Of a stretch of 64,000 nt of DNA, positions 27,955-38,572 are shown piece after piece. A program made the translations under genes and the position numbers. Positions within the stretch are counted from its first letter, which is position 1. Each line of letters starts with the position of its first letter. This DNA is from Thelephora terrestris (lineage: Eukaryota; Basidiomycota; Agaricomycetes; Thelephorales; Thelephoraceae): the NCBI GenBank assembly GCA_015956445.1, contig WIUZ02000001.1, positions 1,178,001 to 1,242,000 on the forward strand. The letters are read 5' to 3'. The notes beneath the pieces were generated by a model. It was not told the DNA's origin. It worked only from the letters and a program-made list of their open reading frames with translations, and did not search any database.

Positions 27955-30900
27955 ATGGCCGTACAACCACCTTCCTGCAGTGATGACGGCCTCATACCAC
28001 GTCGATATCAGGAGGAAATATTTGAGAGGGCCGTCCACGGAAACGTGATCGCCGCCCTGGACACAGGCAGTGGCAAAACCTTCATCAGCACCCTTCTCAT
28101 TAAGTGGGTATCCACCAAGGAAGTCGCGCGCGAAAAACTGGTTGTGTTCCTTGTTCCAAAGGTTGCTCTCGCCCAACAGCAATGCGCGTTCATTGCGAAA
28201 CATTCGCCCTTACGAGTGAAACAGGCGACTGGAGCCACCGCTCCTGATATGTCTGATCGTCTCGGATGGCAGGAGCTGTTGAGTGATGTCGATGTCATTG
28301 TACTCACAGGTAGGCTATCTTTTTCGCTTCAAGTTTTCAGCCACCGACCACTTGTCAAAAGCACAGTTGTTTCTCAATGTCATTACCCACTCTCATTGGA
28401 GCATTCACAAGGTTCGCGGTTTCAGCCCAGCATTAGCTACCAACGTGAATTCTTGTTCCAGGTGTCTTTATTGATATTCGACGAATGCCATCACACCCGT
28501 AAAAACCATGCATACAATGGAATAATGCGCGAATACTACCAATGCTCTGATGACCAACGTCCCAAAATATTCGGGATGACTGCTTCGCCGATATGGAATG
28601 CAAAGGACGCTGTTACCTCTTTGGCCGTACTTGAAAAAAATCTCAATGCCTCAGTCGTTGCTGTACGGGATCATGTTAAAGAGTTATCTGATCATTCCCC
28701 GCGCCCAAAAGAGGTGGCGATCTCTCATCTATAAACAAACTCTTCCCCTCTGATGAAGTGGTATGGACAGATCATACAACAGTACCCTCCGCCACCAACG
28801 GAGTACCCCTCCTATCCCGTACCCACTCTTTGGAATCGGTGTAGCACCATTCCCCACTCTCCAGACATCGCAATACCTTGGATGAAGATCCAAACCCGTT
28901 ACCGTTCCGCTTACGAGTCCTTAGGACCATGCGGCGCGGAAATTTTCCTTCACGCCGAGCTTAAACAACAGGTGCGGTGCTTGTTCGATACCGCAGTCCC
29001 GAATGGGGGACCTGTCTCGGAGCTAGGACTGCGCCCGTTCGGTGTAGACGATAGCAACGATGGATCCGATCTCATCCACAAACTTGATCAGATTTTGCAA
29101 TTGTTGGCTCAATACGATGAACACCTCGTTGGTGCTAACGGGAATACCTTGAATCCATCTTGGTGTGCCCCCAAAGTTATAGCTCTAGTCGACATCCTGC
29201 TCGCCAATTTCCACGACAACTTCCAAAGTATCGTCTTCGTGGAGCAGCGTCATGTAGCAACTTCTCTGGCAGAACTTATAAGTCGCCTTCCGAGCGCCAC
29301 TGGTCGTCTTAAATGCGCAGTGTTGTTGGGACATGGAGCCACGGACAATTCTACTGCTTCTATCAAGGGAATGCCCACCAAAGTTCAAGGGGATGTCGTT
29401 CAGATGTTCCGAAAACGGGAAGTCAACATACGTGAGTACACAAGAGAGATTGAAATCAGCGACATTCATAACAATGTCTCTGTAGTGTTGGCAACCTCCG
29501 TTGCGGAGGAAGGGTTGGATTTTCCCGTGAGAATCTGCTCACCTTGATCTTATATCGTTCTGACGACCTTAGGCCTGTGATCTCGTCATCCGCTTTGATC
29601 CAGTGCAACACATGGTTGGATACGTCCAATCTAGAGGCCGAGCACGACATCGCACCTCAACTTTCGTCGTATTGGTCGAAGAAGGGGATGCCCATCAACT
29701 AGCACGCTACCAAGCTCTCAAAGAAAGCGAACCTGAACTCAGGTCCATATACCAAACCCGGGATACCACAGCCGTCGACGACCCTTCCGAGGACGACGAT
29801 CCCAGTGATACTACCGTTGGAGAGAGATATGTTGTTCCGACGACTGGTGCAATCCTATCCTATACCTCAGCTGCAAGTCTATTACATCGCTTGTGTGCCC
29901 TCATCCCTCGTGATCCTTTTACGCCTCCACAAATTCCGAGATACGCAGGTGATTTCGTTTCCACCCTCACGCTCCCTGCGTCCCTCCCGCTACCCCAAGA
30001 ATTGTTGACCTTTACCGGGCCTGAAAAACCGACCAAACGGGAAGCCAAACGTGCGGTCGCATTCATGGCTGTCAAGCGGCTACATGAAATCGACGTATTT
30101 GACGAGTATATGCTTCCGTCGAAAGGATCCAAGGCCAGGGTATACGAAGATGCGGACGGAAGGCCGGTGGCGTCGATGAAGAACCTGCCAGATATGCTAG
30201 ATGTCCTGGTACGGGATCCCTGGGTTTCAAGCGACAAGCTTTTCCTTCACGTTATATACGTCGATGGCCTACCAACCGCGGGGCTACTCACGGGGTCGTC
30301 GTTACCGCAGGTGGAACTAGTCATGCAGGGTACGCTCTTCACGATGGAAGCTGGGACACCTTTCGAGGTCCTACAACCTCATCAGTGGGAAAGGCTCCGA
30401 ATGTTTCAGGACTACACACGAGCAGGATTATGGTGGTGTGTCACCCACAAAAACATCTCCGCCCCCCTTGCCGCGTGCATGGTCCCTCTGACCGAGAGGC
30501 TGCTTCTTGATTTCTCCGCCATACAGGGAACAGTAAACAACCCTTTTGGTTCTCACAATTGGAGCTCGATCGATCAAGGGCATTGCGACAATCTACTCGT
30601 CATGAATGGGAAAGTCCACGGCCGGCCGCTCTTATTACGCTCAGTTAGACGGGACCTCACACCGATTTCAGCACCGGAACCCGGCTCTCGAGAAGCATCC
30701 TTCCCAACATATCGAGAATATTGGATACAGAAATACACTCGGAAAGGGGTCGAGCCTACCGTACCTACTGACTGCCCCCTCATAGAAATCCAGCACTTTC
30801 CCCGGGAACAATCTTCATACTACCCGACGGAGTCCTTACGTGGCGTAGATTGCTCCCAACCTTCTGCCCCAGTGGGATCCAAGTCACTCCTGCCCATTTA

Positions 30901-32654
30901 TCTATGCCGGAACTTCCAAATGCCGAAGGCGATGTGGAAGACGTTCAGGATCTTGCCGATACTCATGCGCAGAGCCACAGACCTGTGGCGGGCACGCCAG
31001 GCAGTCATCGAACTTTCCCTCCCCTCGATCCAACCACACATACTCGCGGAAGCGCTGACTCTCCCTTGTGCCAATGCAAGCTTTGATAACCAGCGTCTGG
31101 AAACACTTGGAGACTCGGTGCTGAAGCTTTGCACAGTTGTGTATATTTTTCACAAGTTCCCCTTCAGGCACGAGGGTCAGCTAGACGCGATTCGGAGATG
31201 CTGTGTCTCGAACAGGACTTTGCTCGCGCGGGCTCAGGAAATCGGTTTGGAAAGGTTCATATCCTCTGAAATCCAAACTATGCGAGTGTGGCCCTATACA
31301 GACCCTGGGAATTGGGACCCTGCTCGGGCGAGAGGAGGCCGACTGGTGGAACGATCTTTCCCCCGTCGGAGCCTCCAAGAGTGTATGGAGTCAACGCTAG
31401 GGGCAGCATTCTTGTCAGGTGGTATACCTACCGCCATACGTACCGGAGCTGCTCTGGGACTGTCGTTTGGTGGACCGATACCTTGGTCGCTGCGGTACGG
31501 ATGGGGACTCAAGCACGTGAATGTCTCATCCCTCTTCACCTCCCTAATGGAACGGCTTGGATACGAGTTCAAGTGCGGAGACTTGCTCATCGAAGCGGTG
31601 TCTCATCCCTCGTTTCAATACACTTCTCTCCCATCGTACCAACGGCTTGAATTTCTTGGTGATGGTAAGAGGATTCGCTTCACGACAGCCTCCGGACTCA
31701 TTTTCCATTAGCTCTCATCGATCTGGCTATTATGCGGCACTTATTCTACCGCTTCCCGAAAGCGACCTCTGGGGATCTGACGACCGCAAAGGGGAGGTTG
31801 GTCCGTAATGCCGCCTTGGCGTCTGTCGCTGTCAAGAAACTAGAGCTGCACAATGTGATATTACTTAATAACGCCGGCCTGAGCGCCGCAATTTGGTCCT
31901 ACGCCAAACTTCTTCAAGAGACGTCTTATGCGGAGATCGTCATCAATGGGTGGAAATACGAGCCCCCCAAAGCACTCGGCGATGTTTTCGAGAGTATCAT
32001 GGGTGCCGTATTTGTGGACTCAGGTCACGATTTCGAGAAGTTTAGTGTGATAGTGGAGATGATCATGGAGGAACTCCTGAACGAGATAGAGATGGACTTG
32101 CCTTTGGATCCGGTCTCAATTCTGATGATTTGGATGAGCAAGAATGGTTGTAGGCGGGTAAATTTTCAGTACGTCCTCCGTCAGAAGCCGGAGTTTGAGG
32201 CTAAACAACCCATAGAAGAGGATCGAGCCATCCTCACATCAAGACGGCCGATACCGTTCAAGTTATGGTTCACGGAACAGCTGTGACCGAGCCGATTCGG
32301 GTCAGAACGAAGGCAGTAGCAAAGGCCCTCGCTGCCGAGTTGGCTTTGAAAGTCTTGGAAGACGAGTCTTCCGATTATCATCTTCCTCGACTGTGCGACT
32401 GTAATCCCAAAGGAAGTGAAGTAAGACCTGGGGTTGGTGTTGGAGAGGACGATGAGGAGGAGGAACGGGACTCTGAGAGAGGGGGTGTGGACCTGGCTGA
32501 GGACCCAGTTCACAAAGATGAAACAGAAGAAGGATTCGCTGTGCTGGCTCAGAGCTTGGTCGAGGCGAGAGAAAGGAGGTCACCAAGAGCCGTAATTGAT
32601 CGGGGAGAATCCAGTGATATGGATATTTCAGAGGACGAAGTGGGAATACGATAG
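27955..32654 (+). CDS. Dicer-like endoribonuclease
   Basis: Dicer cuts double-stranded RNA into small RNAs for RNA silencing. Modelled exons are 27955-28309, 28362-28411, 28462-28713, 28759-29431, 29486-29526, 29573-31664, 31712-32172 and 32244-32654 (1444 aa). Helicase: ALDTGSGKTFISTLLIKW (about residue 35), DECHHTRKNH (about 143), LLATSVAEEGLDFP and QSRGRARH (about 475). The Dicer dimerisation domain lies at about 550-640. No clear PAZ is visible, as is common in fungi. RNase IIIa: RLETLGDSVLKL (about 961) and SLQECMESTLGAAF (about 1057); RNase IIIb: YQRLEFLGDALIDLAI (about 1146) and PKALGDVFESIMGAVF (about 1241). A C-terminal dsRNA-binding region, TADTVQVMVHGTAV, lies in a different frame, reached by an intron with a weak donor at 32173. 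The tail is acidic. Confidence 0.93.
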
Positions 32655-32690
32655 CTATTGGTGATGTGGATGCTTATCCCCTGGACTATC

Positions 32691-33393
32691 CTACTGGTTT
32701 GTGCATCTGCCAACCCTGTTCTGTGCTGGCTCTAGGCACTCTTCGAGTACAGTGAGGAGCGCAGAGTTCTCGAGAGCAGCAGCTACACGCTCTTTATCGT
32801 TCAACTGTTTGTTTACTATATCCAACCTAAAGTAAGTCCGTGTTGGTCATTGAGCCGTTTCTGTGGACATACGCTCGTTTTCGCTCTGGTGTGAGCCAGG
32901 CTTAACGCGGATGTCAACCTTAAATCGGTCGGGCAGGGCCCTCAGCAGGCGGACACGCAGTGTAAGGCCTGCGATGGTTACTCATTCTCGTCCATTCGAA
33001 TGGGATCCAACGTACCTATCACCGTACTCATCCCACAATGCGGAACGGTCGGAGTGAATTCGATCTGCACCCTATTTGTCTCATTCGATACGCTACACTG
33101 GGGAGCAGAGACGACCATTAATTCCTCCAGTGTCATGTGTTTGTGCTCCGGGTCTGTGATAAATCTGACCAAATCTAAAAAAACGGCCTTAGCTGGCTTA
33201 TAGCGATAGGTTGCGGGGGCTGCTGACCAAATACCTCATTTTGGTCTATACTATCCGCCACAGAAGGATCATCGTAGAGTCCGAACCTGCCTGTCCGTTC
33301 TTCCCCTAGGTCCCAGAGATCTGACGGGGCTCTAGCACCTCGTTTCCCGGCAGTTTTGAGAATTTTAGGATTGGGGTTATAAATTTCGTTCAT
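32691..33393 (-). CDS. CIA2: Cia2/MIP18-family cytosolic Fe-S assembly factor
   Basis: Cia2 is part of the CIA targeting complex that inserts iron-sulfur clusters into nuclear and cytosolic proteins. The start at 33393 gives MNEIYNPNPKILKTAGKRGA. After an intron, FITDPEHKHMTLEELMVVSA, then APQCSVSNETNRVQIEFTPT and VPHCGMSTVIG, the family core with the reactive cysteine. Another intron leads to LTLRVRLLRALPDRFKVDIR and VKPGSHQSENE, then LNKQLNDKERVAAALENS, ending near GRCTNQ at 32691. The last junction uses the acceptor before TAAACAAACAG. The stop lies 36 bp from the modelled Dicer stop (tail-to-tail) and the start is 105 bp from the WD40 start. Confidence 0.9.
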
Positions 33394-33498
33394 GGCTTGG
33401 CGATTATGATCGTCGGTGACGGAGGATCGTTCGCCGCTCGATCACTCTCACTCCTGTTCCACGATCAGACTTGACACCTGACGCAAACACACTCACGT
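33394..33498. promoter_or_regulatory. Divergent gap, CIA2 / WD40 gene
   Basis: There are 105 bp between the start codons of CIA2 (minus) and the WD40 gene (plus). No TATA box is visible. Confidence 0.45.
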
Positions 33499-36184
33499 AT
33501 GGGGAGGCAAACGTCGAAAAACCCAGTGGTCATTGAACTCCTTGATTCCGACTCTGATATCGAGATCATTAATCCTACAATCGTGATTTTGGACGACGAG
33601 GCACCTCCAAAGCCCGGACCCTCGGGGCTAACGGCGCAGCGAGTAAGCCACCCTCAGGGATACTAGAATAGGATTCTGACAACTGTAAAGAGAGGGGGTC
33701 CTTCAAGGTCATCCTCATCGAACAACAAGGCGAAGGGCACTTCTCTTCCCGCTGTGAAGATGGAACCCCCAACCGATCCGCCAGAACCTAAACCTTCGAT
33801 CGCGCGAAGCGTCGTGTGTTCTGATGAATCGGACAGTGATGCAACCTCTGTGGATGACCCATATAGTCATGCGAAAGTGAGTTATCAGCTTTGATATTAC
33901 CCGAGACGTTATTGAGCGCCTTACAGGTATTGGATGAGATGCCTTGGTTAAGTGACAGTGACATCAAGGATATTCCCCCTGTAACCATTCCTGTATACTG
34001 ACCTGCAACGCAATACTCACGGTTCTGAATGTCAGACGCGAGGTCACCTTTACCACATGGCTATCCATCATAAAATTACAAAAGTATGCTTCCAATTTAC
34101 CAGTGATTCCAACTTCTCACATAATTAATCTGGTTGTAGGACATTCATCAATTAAGCATCAGTGAAAAACGGAGTACTCCACAGAAATCACTTCCACAAC
34201 TATGGTCCCGTCTTCCGGATCCACTCACAATGGTAATTTCCCACATTGTGAACAAAATCCCTGATATAACACTGGGCAGAAATTACAAGGCATCACAATT
34301 ACTGGCGCCAAGCATATAGCCTGTATTGGCACTCCAAACTGGAGGAGACCTCATTACCTTGAGAATTCAAGGAGGCTCCATGATTGGAGGGGACTTCAGT
34401 TAATTGAATCACAGAGGGTGGCACCTGGAAGTAGGTTGACATATCTAGCCTACCTCCAAGTAGCAGCTTCTCATGGCACATAGGTGTAAATCAGGTGGCT
34501 CAAAGTGGAGGAATCATTGCCATTGCATCCTCAACAGTCCAAGGAGGGGATGATAGTCCCCCAGCTGTGGATAACATGGGTCCATCTTTGATATTCTGGA
34601 AGGAGAAATCTGGTATGCACCTGATCCTTTACAGTCCCAAGAGTGTGGTCATGATTATATGTTCTATCAGGGTTTTACCCAACGTACACTCACACAAGAC
34701 CTTATGGTGTAGATATGATCCTCCCAGAGGAAATCAGAGGTGAGATAAAGCCATAGGTTTTACATTATATCCACTGCTCACTGTAATTTACTTAGGTGAA
34801 TTTATTGAGGGCCTCAAACATTTTGCAGTCAGTGATGTCAAGTTTAACCCACAGAAGTATGCATAGGCCATATGAGTTTTCCACCCTCTAATACAATCCA
34901 GTCCTCAGCATGCAGCCTCATGTGGCTATGATAAACGTGTCTTTTTCTGGACATTTGAAGCAAGTTATGATCAGTTCTGTCCTCAAATCTCTGGAAGCAG
35001 TATGTAACCCCACTTCTCCTCTAGATTTTCCTAATTGTTATTGTAGTTGAAATGGATAAAGCACCTACTGAGCTTCATTATAGAGGGGATGACCAGGGCA
35101 CTCTTGCAATTGTGGCTGATAGGTAGGGAATTAATTGTCCCTGAGATAAGTTGGACTCAAGAATCTATAGTTGCATACACATATGCAAACATAGTCAATC
35201 CCCACCCGTTATCACAGGCTCAGATCAACAGTTTGAACCAGCCAGAGGCTGTTGTGTTTCTGGCCTGGAATGGGGCCAAAATAGGACTTCAGACCTCCTC
35301 TTTGTTACTTGGCAACCCCATGGACAGAAGAGGTATTTCAACAAACACAACTTCCACCAATCATTGGGCATCCAAGATGGAAACCTGTGTTACAACTTTA
35401 GTACCTCAACTTACCCTGGCAGTGCTCTTGGTCTCAGTCCTGATGGTGTGTCCTACTTTCAATTCTAACTAACGGGGTTCATCTTGTCAATAGGAACCAG
35501 GATTGCACTTGCTACCCACACTGGCACATGTCATAAACTCTCAATCTTTGATGTGAGGGTAGAGGCATCAAAACTTACCACGGAATACACCATTTCAGGG
35601 ATCCCCCTTAGAAATGATATTGAACACCTCAAGTTTGATCCCAGCGGGGAATTCCTCGCAGTCGGGCGATCTGATAATATTGTGGAGATCTTTGATACGC
35701 GCATGGGGACTATCCTGCATACTCTCCATCACGGCGAATCAATCTCCATGAATGCCAACAGTGAGCGATATGGAATAACAGCCATGGAATGGATTACCGG
35801 TTGGAATGGTTGCGGGATGAGGTTACTCACTGGAGGTGAAGATGGTGTGTGATCTATAGTTAATTTGACTTCACCGCCGAACTGACTATTTGAAAGGATG
35901 TGTCAGAATGTGGGACATCACACGGCCAGCAGTTGACTACCGGGTGAATACCCCACTCCTAGATGAACGCCTAGATCCAGCGAATGGATGTGCAATTGCG
36001 AGAGAAAATGATTCCATCGGTCACTTCAACGTCGGAAACAAGGGGATTTACGACGGTCACGAGGTGGCACTTGTCGTGTAGGTGCCATTTGGTAGTGGAA
36101 TTGTAGCGTTACTCACCCCATCCCAGAGGGGACGAGTCCGGCTCTGTTTCGATCTACGACAGACGAGGGATCCTCCGTTGGTGA
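33499..36184 (+). CDS. WD40-repeat protein with N-terminal SUMO-interaction-like motifs
   Basis: The start gives MGRQTSKNPVVIELLDSDSD then IEIINPTIVILDDEAP: two hydrophobic cores next to acidic residues, the pattern of SUMO-interacting motifs. A basic/acidic linker with VVCSDESDSDATSVDDP and EMPWLSDSDIKDIPP follows. Splicing leads to GHLYHMAIHHKITKDIHQLS, WSRLPDPLTMKLQGITITGA, then beta-propeller blades: GGIIAIASSTVQGGDD, GPSLIFWKEKS, HAASCGYDKRVFFWTFEA, YPGSALGLSPDGTRIALATH, EFLAVGRSDNIVEIFDTRMG, LLTGGEDGCVRMWDITRP and SGSVSIYDRRG. About 12 introns. The part at about 34040-35580 almost lacks CpG while both flanks are CpG-rich. I do not recognise an ortholog with a known role; a nuclear, chromatin- or SUMO-linked function is inference. 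Confidence 0.78.
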
Positions 36185-36531
36185 ATTACTCAGCCCACGA
36201 AGTTTCCCCTTGCCTCTGAGTTGTAAGTAATCAGGGAGGTGCATCGTTCGAGCTTAGCGATGCGTCGGACACAGAACCTGATCGTATGGAAGAACTCTGA
36301 CAATATGTTAAAGGCCACCGAGGGCTGCGTACACAAACCGAGGGAAGGAGAACAAAAATAATTTTCTTTACCCGTAATTAAAGGTTTAATCGGTAGAAGT
36401 GTGAACAAAAAACGGAAGGCGAAAGAGATGTGTATCATCTTCATAGACCATAAAAGATGGAGGCAACAGAGTAAACGACGCAACGCTGATGGCCGATTGT
36501 ACCCTCTCTGCTGGAAGTGGAACATACGTTG
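36185..36531. other. Intergenic 3'-3' region
   Basis: This 347-bp gap lies between the stop codons of the WD40 gene and the PIN4-like gene (convergent). It is AT-richer than the coding flanks around 36340-36400, as expected of 3' untranslated sequence. No gene is seen. Confidence 0.5.
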
Positions 36532-38316
36532 TCAGATGTCCAACGGTTCGTGAGTTCTCGCGTCAACACCACGGATCGCTTGACTCTCGCTGGCAGTCAC
36601 CCTCTCCCTACGGGACTCGAACCCGCCGACCCCAGGGCCGCGGGGTTGACGCATGATTGTGGGACTTTCGGCAAGACCATTCTGAACAGACGAGGGGAGG
36701 CTCGGAACGGGAGGGATAGGCCCACTTCCGAATCCGGGGTTGCCAAAGAGGGATCCGAATCCACCTGGGGAACGTCTAGAAGGGGAGGCGATGGTAGCAT
36801 AACCCTCGCGTATGTTTCCATTGGAGGATCGAGTATTCAGCCGCGGAACAGGGTTCTGTAGCGATTTCATGTCAGGCATGGACTTCTTTCCCCGCAATAG
36901 GCTTGTAGCAGACGTGAGACCAGTTGGAGTGAGGTATGCTGAAGGGGTGCGGGAAAGCGTCTGACGAGGTTGCTGCCGCTACGATCGAAGAACTGTTCAG
37001 ATTGTGCGACTTCTGGAAGACACGAAGGGCCTTACCGCGGCTGGATCTATTCTAGTTACGACGGCGTAACGTTCATCGCCCTCACCGATGGAGTAGTGAT
37101 AGACGCCAAGCCTCTGTGCAATCAAATGGACAACCCGCCGCTGTTTGGGAGTTAACGTCCGGGAAAATGCTAGTTCGTCACGCATATGGTCATCTTTGAA
37201 CAGCAGAATGCGAGAGTAGATGTCCAGAGTGGATGGATCATTAAGGTCCAACTCGGTGTTGGGGGATTTCACCGCAGGACTTGCAGGGAGGGGTGAAATC
37301 ATGCTCTGGATTTGTTGGACGTTAGTGTTGATGAATGGTGGGGAAAGCCCGGGAACTGCTGCGAGTTGTGGAGGGGAATACTGTTGCTGTTGGGAGGCAT
37401 ACTGGGCGGAGAAGGATCGTTGCGGTGAGAAGGTTGGTTGTATGACTGGACCAAAGTCATCGTACGGAGGCATAGAAGAAACTGCCTGTTGTTGTTGTTG
37501 TTCCTTCTCGAGTTGCATGGACCGCATGCGTCGAATCGCTTTCTCCCTTTCGATGCGTTCCTTTTCCCCCGCCTGGAGTACCTTTTTGTATTCAACTCGC
37601 AACTTGCGTCCTTGAACATCGAACCCATTCAAAGCCGCCACCACTGCATCGGCGTCGCTCGCGGCCCTGAAGTTTGCGAAAGCGAGGCCACGGAACTGGC
37701 CGGACTGGTCAAGGTGATAGTTAAAAGCGTAAGGAGTTGGGATTGACAGCGACGCCTGTATTCGGAGTCAGGTGAACGTTGGATTGGAGGATGAAGATGA
37801 ACTAACGATTATGTCCAGGAGAGTTTCCCTCTTGACGTTGAAGGGAATGTTCTTGATTACTATAGCGGTGGGGATGACCTCGTCATCGTTTCCTTGCGCC
37901 GGAGTGGTCGGCGCATTGACCTGCGATGTTGGTGGGGAACCTCCGGCGGAAGAGAAGTCCGAGTTGTTGTTTGGAGAAAGCGACCTGATATCAGGAGGGG
38001 AGACTGGATTTTCCAGCCATTGCTTCGATGTCTGATTAGCCTAGTGTTTAACAGCGGCGAGAGAGGGAGAAAAACGCACCGAAGGCAACCCACCCCTCAT
38101 TGTCTTGTTCTTAAGAGGAGAGTGGTTTAAAGTGAGCGGGCTGTACTGGGATTGGGCGGGGATTGGAGGCGAAGTGGAATAGTGGTACTGAGATCGTGCA
38201 CCACCGTTGCCACCATTGCCCTCGTAATCGTAAGAATCGTGAATACGTTGTTGGGATGGTTTTGAAGAGAGTGAGAGAGAAGCGATATCCGGCGTTGATG
38301 AAGCGCTGCTGCTCAT
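36532..38316 (-). CDS. PIN4: RRM plus R3H RNA-binding protein, Pin4/Cip2-like
   Basis: Pin4 (budding yeast) and Cip2 (fission yeast) are RNA-binding proteins of the stress and checkpoint response that control mRNA stability. The start is MSSSASSTPDIASLSLSSKP. A disordered N-terminus with a first intron leads to the RRM: EVIPTAIVIKNIPFNVKRET, RGLAFANFRAASDADAVVAA and KLRVEYKKVL. A basic helix (EKERIEREKAIRRMRSMQLE) and a Gln run follow, then Pro/Ser/Gln-rich linker. An R3H-like domain begins DIYSRILLFKDDHMRDELAF and holds RRVVHLIAQRLGVYHYS. The Ser/Pro/Gly-rich C-terminus after an intron starts SRTPSAYLTPTGLTS and ends EPLDI at 36532, with several SP/TP sites for kinases. Confidence 0.88.
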
Positions 38317-38572
38317 GACGGATTGCGTCTCGTTTTGGCTGTTACTTGGATGAGGAATTGAACGAAATCAATAGCTTGGTCGTAAATCGTAAGAAAAGAA
38401 ATGAGAAGGGGAAAATCGCCGCCTCTGTCGCTGACACCGATGTTGGCAATGGGATGTGACAGCGGCTTCGACCAAAAAGTTGCACTGGCTCGATTCCCTA
38501 ATTCTCACACACCACGAGGTTGATCTCATCACCAGGGCTCGGTAGGCTTGGAATAAAATTCAATTCTCTTGT

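Noticed and set aside
36590-36650. tRNA-like T-arm (GGGTTCGAGTCCC on the minus strand)
   Set aside because: It lies in the PIN4 coding exon (GGFESRRERV), and no matching acceptor, D- or anticodon arms can be drawn around it.
37490-37505. Gln-codon (TTG/TTC) microsatellite
   Set aside because: It is the short poly-Gln run of Pin4; too short to be of note as a repeat.
37220-37615. Plus-strand Cys/Gly-rich open frame that looks like a small secreted protein
   Set aside because: It is antisense to the Gln/Pro-rich linker of Pin4, which explains the Cys and Gly runs.
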